A DNA stretch of 64,000 nt, from positions 186,001-250,000 of the forward strand of contig JAGZSY010000004.1 in assembly GCA_018380885.1 (NCBI GenBank). The letters are read 5' to 3'. This stretch comes from Enterocloster asparagiformis (lineage in GTDB: Bacteria > Bacillota > Clostridia > Lachnospirales > Lachnospiraceae). Shown piece by piece: positions 34,880 through 43,644 of this stretch (positions within the stretch are counted from its first letter, which is position 1; each line of letters starts with the position of its first letter). A program made the position numbers and the translations under genes. Below the pieces are notes generated by a model. The model was not told the origin of the DNA. It saw nothing but the letters and a program-made list of their open reading frames with translations, and searched no databases.

Positions 34880-35734
34880 ATGAGATGGCCTAATGGAGCG
34901 AAGAGCGCATTTGCGCTGGGGTTTGATCTGGACGGCGACACCATCTGGCGCAATAAGACCAGGGCGCTGCCGGGCGGAGACCACTATATCAAGGGTCCCT
35001 CCATCGGACAGTACGGCACGAAAAAGGGCGCCCTGCGGGTGTTGGAGATACTGGATGAATTTTCGTTAAAATCCACCTGGTTTATTCCGGCCAATATTGT
35101 GATGGAGCATCCGGACGTGGTGGAGAAGATTCTGGACCGCGGGCACGAGATCGGGCATCACGGGCTGGACCACACGGGGGAATACGGGGCGGACGTGGAG
35201 GAACAGAAGGAGCGCATCGAACGGTGCCAGGAGATTTTTGAGAAATACACCGGCAGGCGGGCGCTGGGCTTTCGTCCCACGGGCGCGCTGCTGCCCCAGA
35301 CGGAACGGTGGATTTATTCGGAGGGCGGATTTGTGTACTCCAGCGCCGGAATCAGCGGGGAGGCCTGCGGCTGGTACGAGGTGGAGGGAGAGCCCACCGG
35401 AGCGGTGAATATTCCCTGCCGGGATGAGCAGATGGACGATTATGTGCAGACGGTGTTTCATTCCTACCCCGAGGTTTTGGTGGGGATGCCGCGCATCGCG
35501 CCCTATGAGAACGCGTATTCCAACTGGGTCCGCGAGATAGAGGGCATGGTGCGGATGGGCAATTCGGGCTCCACGGCATTTCACCCGCAGATTGCAGGGA
35601 CGCCGGGACGGGCTGTGCTGTTTCGCAGGTTCTGCGAATATCTGGCCTCCAACCGGGATGTGTGGTGCGCATCCTGCATAGAGATTGCAGATCATTATAA
35701 AGCGGTGATGGGGGGAAACGACGATGCTCATTGA
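34880..35734 (+). CDS. NodB-fold hydrolase, PuuE/polysaccharide deacetylase-like (first)
   Basis: A 284-residue cytoplasmic protein with no signal peptide. The carbohydrate esterase 4-like fold shows FALGFDLDGDTIW (catalytic and metal Asp), STWFIPANIV, GHEIGHHGLDHT (two His metal ligands) and GFRPTGALLP. Secreted polysaccharide deacetylases have export signals; cytoplasmic members include PuuE allantoinase and cyclic imide hydrolases, which open ring amides. Within a liv-type uptake operon this second reading is more likely. AGAAGGAG precedes the ATG at 34880. It overlaps the next, homologous gene by 11 bp. Confidence 0.8.
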   Translation: MRWPNGAKSAFALGFDLDGDTIWRNKTRALPGGDHYIKGPSIGQYGTKKGALRVLEILDEFSLKSTWFIPANIVMEHPDVVEKILDRGHEIGHHGLDHTGEYGADVEEQKERIERCQEIFEKYTGRRALGFRPTGALLPQTERWIYSEGGFVYSSAGISGEACGWYEVEGEPTGAVNIPCRDEQMDDYVQTVFHSYPEVLVGMPRIAPYENAYSNWVREIEGMVRMGNSGSTAFHPQIAGTPGRAVLFRRFCEYLASNRDVWCASCIEIADHYKAVMGGNDDAH

Positions 35735-36545
35735 AAAGACGGCGTGGCCGAAGAATCAAGCGTGCGCGGTGATGATCAGCGTGAATCTGGACGCTGAGTT
35801 TTTCGGCAGAATCTATTATCCGGACCTCAACGTGGATGAGGGAGATATCCTGCGTCTGGGGCGCACCGGAATCCGTTACGGGCTGCCGAAGCTGCTGGAC
35901 GTGCTGGATCGCTACGGCGTGAAGGCTACCTTTTTTATACCGGGCGCGGTGGTGAAGCGCTACCCCCAGGCGGTTGCTTCCATCGTGGAGCGGGGGCATG
36001 AGATCGGCTGCCATGGGAACAACCACGAGATTTTGGCCCATATGACGGCAGAGGAGCAGAGAGCGGCCCTGACGGAGGCCCGGAATCTGCTGGAAAAGGC
36101 CGCTGGGCGGGCTCCCCGTGGGTTTCGTATGCCGGAGGGGGAGATAACCGAGGAGACGCTGGCCATCGCAAAGGCGCTGGGCTTTACCTATTCCAGCTCC
36201 CTGTCGGACGACGACGTGCCTTATGTGCGGGAAGCTTCCGGACTTCTGGAGCTGCCCATCCACTGGGAACTGTTCGATCTGCCGTATTTTGTGTTCACCT
36301 TTGACCCTCCGATTCCTCCGGGTCAGTCGCGCAGCGCGCGTATGGACGATGTCCTTCAGAACTGGCTCTATGAGCTGGAGGGGGCGCGCCGGTTCGGAAC
36401 GCTGCTCAACCTTCAGCTGGACCCTCAGGCCGTGGGCGAACAGGGACGCATCTTTATGCTGGAGGCATTTCTGGAGGAAGTACAGAAGGCGGGTGATGTT
36501 TGGGTTGCGACCGGCGAGGAGATTGCCGCGCATTTTGGAGCTTAA
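35724..36545 (+). CDS. NodB-fold hydrolase, PuuE/polysaccharide deacetylase-like (second)
   Basis: A 273-residue paralogue of the preceding protein. CAVMISVNLDAEFFG replaces the first motif with Asn-Leu-Asp; ATFFIPGAVV, GHEIGCHGNNHE (metal His pair) and GFRMPEGEIT follow. No signal peptide. The FDLPYFVFTFDPPIPPGQ stretch also occurs in imide/allantoin-type members. Overlap of the start with its neighbour indicates coupled translation and perhaps a mixed oligomer. Exact substrate unknown. Confidence 0.8.
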   Translation: MLIEKTAWPKNQACAVMISVNLDAEFFGRIYYPDLNVDEGDILRLGRTGIRYGLPKLLDVLDRYGVKATFFIPGAVVKRYPQAVASIVERGHEIGCHGNNHEILAHMTAEEQRAALTEARNLLEKAAGRAPRGFRMPEGEITEETLAIAKALGFTYSSSLSDDDVPYVREASGLLELPIHWELFDLPYFVFTFDPPIPPGQSRSARMDDVLQNWLYELEGARRFGTLLNLQLDPQAVGEQGRIFMLEAFLEEVQKAGDVWVATGEEIAAHFGA

Positions 36546-36557
36546 AGGAGGTACAAA

Positions 36558-37871
36558 TTGGCAGAAGCAGCATTGAACGCAATGGCCCAGCAGCTGGTGG
36601 ATTTAACGCTGTGCAAGACGCGCTATGACGCGTGGGATTTACAGTGGTACACCGAGGGGCCGTTCTGGAGAAGAACAAATATGCGGTATTCCCGGGAGTA
36701 TAAGATTATTCCGGACTATGAGATCGGGGACATGAAGCACGGGAAAACGCTGGAGAATATTCTGGATGAGTCGTCCAGCCTGTTTAAGAGCCTGGAGCAG
36801 TATCGCGAGAACGCCGGGCCCAAGGAGATTCAGCGGACGGACTACCTGTTGGATCACGTGCAGAATCTCAATATCCGCACCAGGATGCTCCTGGGGGAGA
36901 AATTTTCCTTTGATCAGATGACGGACGGGCTTTACTGCCTGGTGGCCCCGGCGTTTGATTACAAACAGTTTGACGATATGATGGAGGAGCTGAATCAGGC
37001 CCTTCCGGGGAAGGGCACCGTGCAGGAGAAGATCGCGGGGTTCCGGCAAATGCTGGCGATCCCGCCGGACAACCTGCTGGCGGTGATTAAGGACTCCACC
37101 CAGGTATTCCACGATATTGCGGTAAAGCGCATGAACGTGACCGGAAACAGCATGCCCAGGGTGCGGGTGCGTGAGCTTCCCAGCAAGGATATGGTATTCC
37201 TGTCCATCCTGTTCGGCTATGACTACAATCACATCGAGTATGAGCGGAACTTTAACCTCCTGTACCCCTGGACTGTGGACCGGGTGGTGGAGTATGTGGG
37301 CCATGAGATGGAGCCCGGGCATCTGACCTACTTTGAGAAACGGCTTCAGACCATGATCGATACCTGCTGGCCGGAGATGTCCATCGTATCCCAGTTTTCC
37401 ACGTCCAACGCCTTCGGGGAGGGATCGGCCCGCCATGTGATTTCTATGAGTTTTGACAATTCTGTGGAAAAGCAGAAGGAGTTTGAGCGGGAGATTATTT
37501 TCAAGAACGCGGGAATCGACCCGCAGCTGGCGGAGCTCATGCCGCTGTGGCATCGGTACTGCGAGCTGTCGGGATACGGAAAGCTGGAGGCCAGCCGCAA
37601 GGTGTGGGATCGCGTATGGACCGACGAGGAGGCGGGGCGTTTCCTGGAGCGGTACGCGTTTGTGGAACAGGGCACAGGTACGGAGGCCGTGGGCCATCTG
37701 GCGGAGGACGACGGGCATTTTGTCGCCCACGACTATTCCAGGGACGTGGTGCGGGAATATTTCAACGCCGTGACAGAGGATGTGCAGGAGCAGTGGAAGC
37801 TGTATGAAAAGCTCTGCTGTTCCCATGTATCCATGCGGGGAATCAAGGACAAGACCTTTCGGGTGGAGTAA
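36558..37871 (+). CDS. DUF885-like HExxPGH metallopeptidase
   Basis: A 437-residue, mainly helical protein. VEYVGHEMEPGHLTYFEKR carries a zinc motif HExxPGH, as in DUF885 proteins (usual HExxPGHxxQ); the second His is the one that follows PG. Further down EGSARHVISMSF could provide a third ligand region. No signal peptide, so it is probably cytoplasmic. The start is TTG with AAAGGAGG 6 bp upstream. Last gene of the liv operon, followed by a strong terminator; it may hydrolyse the linear product released by the NodB-type enzymes, or a peptide bond. The function is inferred. Confidence 0.7.
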   Translation: MAEAALNAMAQQLVDLTLCKTRYDAWDLQWYTEGPFWRRTNMRYSREYKIIPDYEIGDMKHGKTLENILDESSSLFKSLEQYRENAGPKEIQRTDYLLDHVQNLNIRTRMLLGEKFSFDQMTDGLYCLVAPAFDYKQFDDMMEELNQALPGKGTVQEKIAGFRQMLAIPPDNLLAVIKDSTQVFHDIAVKRMNVTGNSMPRVRVRELPSKDMVFLSILFGYDYNHIEYERNFNLLYPWTVDRVVEYVGHEMEPGHLTYFEKRLQTMIDTCWPEMSIVSQFSTSNAFGEGSARHVISMSFDNSVEKQKEFEREIIFKNAGIDPQLAELMPLWHRYCELSGYGKLEASRKVWDRVWTDEEAGRFLERYAFVEQGTGTEAVGHLAEDDGHFVAHDYSRDVVREYFNAVTEDVQEQWKLYEKLCCSHVSMRGIKDKTFRVE

Positions 37872-37888
37872 AAACCCATGACAATCAG

Positions 37889-37925
37889 GCAGAACCGGAC
37901 TTCAAGCGCCCGGTTCTGCTTTTTT
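37889..37925 (+). terminator. Rho-independent terminator of the liv operon
   Basis: GCAGAACCGG pairs with CCGGTTCTGC around an 11-nt loop and is followed by seven T. Confidence 0.92.
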
Positions 37926-37938
37926 GTCCCCGAAATAG

Positions 37939-39636
37939 TCAGGGGTCCAGATCGCTGTCCAGCATTCCGGCCTGGATCAGAGTCTGGATTTTCAGGCCGA
38001 GGGACAGGTTGAAAACTGTCTCGCTGTCGGACAATTTTTTTCCCAGTATCTGGGAAATCTTGTTGAGCCGCGCGTACATGGTGTTTTTGTGAATGTAGAG
38101 CGCATTGCAGATGGCGGAGGGGGAGCCGCAGAAGGTGATGTACGCGGTCAGGGTCGGGAGCAGGTCCCCGCTGTGCCGGTTGTCGTAATCCGCAATGGGC
38201 TGTATGTATTCCTGATACACCTGCAGCAGAGGCGTAAAATCCACTTGGTTGGAGTGGTCGAAGAAGAAGCGCAGGATTCCCAGATCGGCGTAGAAGCAGG
38301 GAGCCTTGTTTAAGGAATGCTGGGAGATGGCCAGCGCTTTGAGGGCCTGCAGGTAACCCTGCCGCACGCACTCGGTGGGAACGATCCCGCTGATTCCCAC
38401 GCCGTTGTACTGATCCTGCAAAAACTCGCAAAACAGGCTGATAACAGGCTGGAAATCCGGCTTCCCTTCTGAAACCAGCTGCTTTGGCAGCAGCGTCACA
38501 AGGTAGTCCTTGCGCTCGAACAGGAAGAAGTTGATGGTGCCCATGGCATTTACCAGGCGGTCGTACAGCGCGTTGAACTGCTGGCTGGTGAGCAGCTCGT
38601 GAAAGAAGGTGTCGGAGGTGTTCTGCGGAGTCCTGCCCGCGATGAGCACGTAGTATTCGTCGTAGATCACCTTCTGCACCAGCCCGTACTTCTGCATCAG
38701 CTTGCGGAAATCCGTTTTCTCGGATTCAACCAGCTCGTCCAGAAGAAAGTCGTAGTACCGGTTTACCGTGTGGGCGATCTCGTCGGATTTGATGATCTCA
38801 AATTTCATAATGGCCAGTATCTGCTGGATTTTGATGCTGCGCTCCGGCGAGAGGACTTCGATGCGCTCGTTCAGGGACAGCAGCAGGTAGCCGTAGCAGT
38901 TGCCCTCGTCCCGGATGGGAAAGATGAAAAGCCGGCAGCCCTGCACGCGGCAGTAGCTGTTCTGGTAGAGATAACCGTATATGCGGTTTCCGTTGATCCC
39001 CTCCGCCAGGCAGGTCTGGGAGGCGGCCGAAATGGAGGAGACGGACTCCACAGCGGATTCCCAGTTAAAGGAGTCCTCGGTACAGAACGGGTTGAGCACC
39101 AGATAGCCGGAGGAGTCGTGGGTATTCTGCAGATGGAAATCCGAGGTCACGAAGGCGACGGGACATTCCAACAGCTCCGCGGCGATGCGCACGATGCTCT
39201 CGCCCTTGCCCTTGTGGTGCAGGAGCTCCTTTGACAGCCGTTCCATGGTTTCTAAGGAGGCCTCGGCCAGCCGCTGCATGCCGCTGTGCGCCAATTGGAA
39301 GCACTGGGAAACCGTGCGGGAAATGTCGGAGGTCTCCGGGATCAGGAACAGGGGAAGCCTTCGCGCCGCTTCCGCGGGGAATGTGTCGTCATCCCCGTAG
39401 CGCGCGGCCGCGCAGGAACGGCCTGCCAGCTCCTCAAAAAATTGGGCGGGCAGTCCGCTCCCGGTTTTTCGGGGAAAGAACAGAAGGGTCTGTGCGGCAA
39501 GGGAGTCCATAAAACCGGGGGTCTCCGGCTCAAATATCGCGATATGGTGCATCTCGGCCGTCTTTAAGTGCTCCACGGATGGAGCGGCAGGGGTCAGCAG
39601 ACCGCTGCTGACGACGTTGTTTAAGTTTAAATCCAT
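37939..39636 (-). CDS. PucR/CdaR-type transcriptional regulator
   Basis: A 565-residue regulator. The first about 300 residues are sensory, poorly conserved, with a GAF-like stretch around RLFIFPIRDEGNCYGYLLLS; the C-terminus carries the PucR-type HTH (ICNALYIHKNTMYARLNKI). Such proteins respond to metabolites such as purine degradation products or sugar acids. It converges on the liv operon across a terminator and is divergent from the hydrolase/M42 pair. GAGGAGGG is 11 bp before the ATG at 39636; 29 upstream codons are open but overlap the promoter. It is the best candidate regulator of one of its neighbours. Confidence 0.85.
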   Translation of the reverse strand: MDLNLNNVVSSGLLTPAAPSVEHLKTAEMHHIAIFEPETPGFMDSLAAQTLLFFPRKTGSGLPAQFFEELAGRSCAAARYGDDDTFPAEAARRLPLFLIPETSDISRTVSQCFQLAHSGMQRLAEASLETMERLSKELLHHKGKGESIVRIAAELLECPVAFVTSDFHLQNTHDSSGYLVLNPFCTEDSFNWESAVESVSSISAASQTCLAEGINGNRIYGYLYQNSYCRVQGCRLFIFPIRDEGNCYGYLLLSLNERIEVLSPERSIKIQQILAIMKFEIIKSDEIAHTVNRYYDFLLDELVESEKTDFRKLMQKYGLVQKVIYDEYYVLIAGRTPQNTSDTFFHELLTSQQFNALYDRLVNAMGTINFFLFERKDYLVTLLPKQLVSEGKPDFQPVISLFCEFLQDQYNGVGISGIVPTECVRQGYLQALKALAISQHSLNKAPCFYADLGILRFFFDHSNQVDFTPLLQVYQEYIQPIADYDNRHSGDLLPTLTAYITFCGSPSAICNALYIHKNTMYARLNKISQILGKKLSDSETVFNLSLGLKIQTLIQAGMLDSDLDP

Positions 39637-39694
39637 GGGACGTTGCGCCCTCCTCTTGATTTGATAGAGATCCATTCCATTTAGGTATGCCCTA

Positions 39695-39723
39695 ATTATA
39701 GCCTTTGCGGCGGTCTCCGGCAA
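39695..39723 (-). promoter_or_regulatory. Sigma-A promoter of the pucR-type gene
   Basis: On the minus strand: TTGCCG, 17-bp spacer, TATAAT; about 55 bp before the start codon. Confidence 0.78.
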
Positions 39724-39747
39724 GTAAGAAAATCAAGCCGTAAGCGG

Positions 39748-39775
39748 TTGAGAAAGTTCTAAAATATGATAGAAT
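39748..39775 (+). promoter_or_regulatory. Promoter of the alpha/beta hydrolase gene
   Basis: TTGAGA, 16-bp spacer, TAGAAT, about 90 bp before the chosen start. Confidence 0.6.
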
Positions 39776-39868
39776 AGATATATTTGGCGGACGCTTTGCG
39801 CGCGCCGCCGGGAATAAAAGATCTTTTGTATGGATTTCAACGGATTTTACAGAATGAAAGGAATGGAT

Positions 39869-40579
39869 ATGAATACAAAATCATGCCGTATCGGAACAAT
39901 ACCGGCCCTTGTCTGGGGAGAGCCGTCCGAACATCTGATCCTGGCCGTGCACGGGAATATGTCCCACAAGAACGACACCGTGATCCGGCTGCTGGCCCAG
40001 GCGGCCGGGGAGTCGGGATACCAGGTGTTAAGCTTCGACCTGCCGGAACACGGGGAACGCAAATCCGACCCAACGCCCTGCAAGGCGCGGGAGTGCGCCG
40101 GGGAGCTGGAGCAGGTATTGCGGTACGCCGGAGCGCGCTGGGAACACATCAGCCTGTTTGGGTGCAGCCTGGGCGCTTATTTCAGCCTGCTGGCCTTCCG
40201 GGAGGAGCGGTTTGAGCAGGGGCTGTTCCTGTCGCCGGTGGTGGACATGGAGCGCCTGATCCAAAACATGATGGCCTGGTCCAACGTGACGCCTGCGCAG
40301 CTGCGGGAGCAGGGCGAGATCATGTCCTGCGTGGGCCAGATGCTCTACTGGGACTACTACTGTTATGTGCGGGAACACCCTGTGGACCGCTGGGATACGC
40401 CCACCTGTATCCTGTACGGGGAGCGCGACAACCTCAGCGAGCGGGAGGCGGTGGAAAGCTTTGCCGCGAAATTCGGCGCTTCCCTGGAGGTCGTGCCGGG
40501 CGGAGAGCATTTCTTCCACACGGAGGAGCAGCTGGAAGCTTACCGCCTCTGGCTTAAGCGCACCCTGAAAAAAATCTGA
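39869..40579 (+). CDS. Alpha/beta hydrolase
   Basis: A 236-residue cytoplasmic hydrolase. LAVHGNMSHKND is the oxyanion loop, FGCSLGAYFSLLAF the nucleophile elbow (Ser), YGERDNLSE holds the acid (Asp) and GGEHFFHTEEQ the His. The fold is that of small acyl-ester or thioester hydrolases; the substrate is unknown. Several ATGs are in frame (39830, 39854, 39863, 39869); AAAGGA 6 bp before 39869 decides. It is followed after 23 bp by an M42 peptidase, and both may share a pathway with the liv operon across the PucR gene. Confidence 0.83.
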   Translation: MNTKSCRIGTIPALVWGEPSEHLILAVHGNMSHKNDTVIRLLAQAAGESGYQVLSFDLPEHGERKSDPTPCKARECAGELEQVLRYAGARWEHISLFGCSLGAYFSLLAFREERFEQGLFLSPVVDMERLIQNMMAWSNVTPAQLREQGEIMSCVGQMLYWDYYCYVREHPVDRWDTPTCILYGERDNLSEREAVESFAAKFGASLEVVPGGEHFFHTEEQLEAYRLWLKRTLKKI

Positions 40580-40602
40580 GCGTATAGAGGAGAGAGGAAA
40601 AA

Positions 40603-41622
40603 ATGAATCAGTTTATGGTCAATTATTTGGAGAAAATTGTAAATATCCCCAGCCCGTCCGGTTTCACCGGCAGGCTGATGGAGGTGCTGGGCGAGGACGC
40701 CCGGGATATGGGGTACGACGTGTCCTACACAAACAGGGGAGCGCTGATGATCCGCGTGCCGGGGCGCACAGGGGCGAAGCTCTGCCTGGCGGCTCACGGC
40801 GATACCCTGGGCGCTGTGGTGCGCTCCGTCAATTCCGACGGCACGCTGCGGATCGTGCCGGTGGGCGGTTACACCATGGAGAGCGTGGAGGGAGAGTACT
40901 GCACCGTTCACACGCGGGACGGCCGGACCTATCCGGGAACCGCGCTGACCAAGGCCCCCTCGGTCCACGTGTTTGACGACGCCAGATCCCTGAAGCGCGA
41001 GGAGGAAAACATGCTGATCCGCCTGGATGTTATGGTGCGCTCGAAGGAGGAGGTGAGGGAGCTGGGCATCCGCAACGGGGACTACATTTCCTGGGACCCC
41101 AGATTCCAGGCCCTGGATAACGGACTGATCCGCTCACGCCATCTGGACGACAAGGCCAGCGTGGCCGTGCTGTTTACCCTGCTGAAGGAAATGAAGGAGC
41201 GGGAGCTGACGCCGGCCCAGGAGCTGCTGATCCTGATCACCAACTTCGAGGAGGTTGGCTTTGGCGCCAGCTATCTGCCGGAGGGCATTCCGGAGCTTCT
41301 GGTGGTGGACATGGGCGCGGTGGGCGACGACCTGGACGGCAGGGAGGACCGGGTGTCCATCGTGACAAAGGACTCCCAGGGCCCCTTTGACTACGGCATG
41401 ACCACCCGCCTGATCGAGATCGCCTCGGAGCGGAACCTGGACTATGCGGTGGACGTGTTCCGCCACTACGGTTCCGACGCGGCGGCGGCGATACGCGGCG
41501 GAGCCAATGTGCGCTGCGCGCTGATCGGCCAGGGCGTCCAGGCCTCGCACCACATGGAGCGGACCCATGTGAAGGGAATGGAGCACACGTTGGAGCTGAT
41601 TAAGGGGTATGTGGGGCTGTAA
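40603..41622 (+). CDS. M42-family aminopeptidase (second copy)
   Basis: A 339-residue peptidase. AAHGDTLGAVV, RHLDDKASVAV, TNFEEVGFG, VVDMGAVGDD and HYGSDAAAA give the metal and catalytic residues; the first is HGDT where the other copy (8018-9073) has HMDE, closer to the general M42/M18 form. It trims peptides in the cytoplasm as a large oligomer. AGAGGAAAAA precedes the ATG. A perfect 20-bp terminator follows. Confidence 0.92.
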   Translation: MNQFMVNYLEKIVNIPSPSGFTGRLMEVLGEDARDMGYDVSYTNRGALMIRVPGRTGAKLCLAAHGDTLGAVVRSVNSDGTLRIVPVGGYTMESVEGEYCTVHTRDGRTYPGTALTKAPSVHVFDDARSLKREEENMLIRLDVMVRSKEEVRELGIRNGDYISWDPRFQALDNGLIRSRHLDDKASVAVLFTLLKEMKERELTPAQELLILITNFEEVGFGASYLPEGIPELLVVDMGAVGDDLDGREDRVSIVTKDSQGPFDYGMTTRLIEIASERNLDYAVDVFRHYGSDAAAAIRGGANVRCALIGQGVQASHHMERTHVKGMEHTLELIKGYVGL

Positions 41623-41726
41623 GAGGGAGATTGCGGGATGAGTCGGAGTGGGGACGGGGCGGATTAGATCGGGTGGAGCGGAACGTGACGGATCAGACCG
41701 GAACCAATCACAGCGACACAATACAG

Positions 41727-41777
41727 AACGGCCGGTGCCGGAAGCGGATTATGAACGCTTCCGGCACCGGCCGTTTT
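41727..41777. terminator. Long perfect bidirectional terminator
   Basis: Two exact 20-bp inverted arms (41727-41746 and 41756-41775) around a 9-nt loop, with T after the right arm and A inside the left edge. It lies between the convergent M42 and symporter genes. Confidence 0.92.
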
Positions 41778-41853
41778 CATCTGATATTTTTTATAATCCG
41801 CCGCCGCGCATAATTGGTCCTGCGCTCTCTGGCGGCCACGTGCGGGCACCGCC

Positions 41854-43434
41854 CTACACGCTCTCGCTGGGCTCCACGCCCCAGGTGACTTTTTCCTTAT
41901 GCTCCCCGATGGAGTCAAACTGCGCGCACACCTCGTCGGAGGGGGCGGCGGTTGCCAGGGATACGGCCACGATGGACACGCTGGCCACGATAAAGGCCGG
42001 CAGCAGCTCGTAGACGTTCCAGGCTCCGCCCAGCGGGCGCACGCCGTATTTCCAGACAAACACCATCACGCCGCCGGAGATCATGCCCGCCAGGGCGCCC
42101 TGGAGATTGCTGCGCTTCCAGAACAGGGCGAAGAGCATCACCGGACCGAAGGCTGCGCCGAAGCCGGCCCAGGCAAAGGACACGATGGTGAACACGGAGC
42201 TGTTGGGGTTCCAGGCTAACAGGATCGATACCATGGCGATGCCGAGTACCGTCAGGCGCGCGGCCATCATGGAGGCCTTTGCGCTCAGCTTGATTCCCAT
42301 GAAGTCCTGGAGCAGGTTCTGTGACACGCCGGAGGCGGCCGTCAGAAGCTGGGAGTCCGCGGTGGACATGGTGCAGGCCAGGATACCGGCCAGAACCACG
42401 CCGGCGATGACGGAGGCCAGGAAACCGTGGCGGCTCAGCAGGTCCGCCAGGCGGATGATCACGGTCTCGGACTCCGCGCTGGAGGCGAAGAGCGGGATGC
42501 TGCCTGCCTTGGACACGCTGTAGCCGATCATGCCGATCAGAATCGCCACAAACATGGAGATCACCACCCAGACGGAGGCGATGCGCCGGGATACCTTGAG
42601 CTTCTCCTCGTCCTCAATGGCCATGAACCGCAGCAGGATGTGGGGCATGCCGAAGTAGCCCAGCCCCCAGGCCAGGGTGGAGAAGATGGTCAGGGAGCCG
42701 TAGGGGGTGGAACCGCCGCCGGCCATGTCGTGCAGATGGGTCATGCTCAGATAACCGGCCATGGATTGGGCGTTGTTCACCACCACGTCCCAGCCGCCTG
42801 CGGAGCGGATGCCGAAGAACACGATGATCACCAGGGCGATGCTCATCACGATACTCTGGATCAGGTCAGTGGTGGACACGGCCAGGAAGCCGCCCATCAC
42901 GGTGTAACCCACGATCACCACGGCGCCCGCGATCATGGCCACGTGGTAATCCACGCCGAACAGGCTGTTGAACAGCGTGCCCACCGCCTTGAAGCCGGAA
43001 GCCGTGTAGGGGATGAAGAAAATGAGGATCACAATGGCTGCGATGCACATCAGAATATTCCGCTTATCCTCGTAGCGCCGGGAGAAAAAGTCCGGTATGG
43101 TGATGGCGCCGCAGGCCACCGAGTAGCGGCGCAGCCGCTTTGCCACGATCAGCCAGTTTAAGTAAGTGCCCACCGCCAGACCGATGGCGGTCCAGCCCGC
43201 GTCCGCGATGCCGCTTAAATAGGCTACGCCGGGCAAACCCATCAAAAGCCAGCTGCTCATGTCCGAGGCCTCCGCGCTCATGGCGGTCACCAGCGGCCCC
43301 AGCTTGCGGCCGCCTAAATAAAACTCATCCGTGGAGCCGCCCGCGCCTTTTTTGCTGAAATAAAATCCTACATATACCATGACCGCCAGGTAAACTACAA
43401 TGGCGGCCAGAATCCCAATCTGTCCTGCTGTCAT
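41854..43434 (-). CDS. putP: Sodium/solute symporter, PutP-type (proline)
   Basis: A 526-residue SSS-family transporter with about 13 membrane helices. FYLGGRKLGPLVTAMSAEASDMSSWLLMGLPG is represented by FYLGGRKLGPL and SAEASDMSSWLLMG, typical of Na+/proline symporters, and GYTVMGGFLAVSTTDLIQ is the Na+ site region. It would import proline with Na+. A GGAGGG site precedes the ATG. It has its own promoter, with a GTATAG/CTATAC dyad upstream. The T-box on proS and the possible ornithine-to-proline enzyme show proline is important to this cell, but no direct link is visible. Confidence 0.92.
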   Translation of the reverse strand: MTAGQIGILAAIVVYLAVMVYVGFYFSKKGAGGSTDEFYLGGRKLGPLVTAMSAEASDMSSWLLMGLPGVAYLSGIADAGWTAIGLAVGTYLNWLIVAKRLRRYSVACGAITIPDFFSRRYEDKRNILMCIAAIVILIFFIPYTASGFKAVGTLFNSLFGVDYHVAMIAGAVVIVGYTVMGGFLAVSTTDLIQSIVMSIALVIIVFFGIRSAGGWDVVVNNAQSMAGYLSMTHLHDMAGGGSTPYGSLTIFSTLAWGLGYFGMPHILLRFMAIEDEEKLKVSRRIASVWVVISMFVAILIGMIGYSVSKAGSIPLFASSAESETVIIRLADLLSRHGFLASVIAGVVLAGILACTMSTADSQLLTAASGVSQNLLQDFMGIKLSAKASMMAARLTVLGIAMVSILLAWNPNSSVFTIVSFAWAGFGAAFGPVMLFALFWKRSNLQGALAGMISGGVMVFVWKYGVRPLGGAWNVYELLPAFIVASVSIVAVSLATAAPSDEVCAQFDSIGEHKEKVTWGVEPSESV

Positions 43435-43469
43435 GTTCCATTCCCTCCTGGTTCAAACGTAATGGGGCC

Positions 43470-43498
43470 ATTATAGCACGGGGAAAAATAGAACGCAA
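43470..43498 (-). promoter_or_regulatory. Sigma-A promoter of putP
   Basis: On the minus strand: TTGCGT, 17-bp spacer, TATAAT, about 35 bp before the start codon. Confidence 0.78.
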
Positions 43499-43509
43499 TA
43501 CAGAACAAA

Positions 43510-43529
43510 GTATAGACTAAATACTATAC
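43510..43529. promoter_or_regulatory. Dyad upstream of putP promoter
   Basis: GTATAG and CTATAC are inverted copies separated by 8 nt, 12 bp upstream of the putP -35; a possible regulator site. Confidence 0.45.
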
Positions 43530-43644
43530 GATTATATGGATTGATGTGTGAAAACAACGAATTTAAAAGGAATATAGACTGTACGAATTTTGAAAAATAT
43601 TTTTGGACGTAAAATATTCGTTAAAAAAATTAGCAGGGTTCGCC

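Noticed and set aside
35352..37826. Minus-strand frames of about 390 codons opposite the NodB-type and peptidase genes
   Set aside because: They are shadows of GC-rich coding DNA; both plus-strand genes have ribosome sites and motifs.
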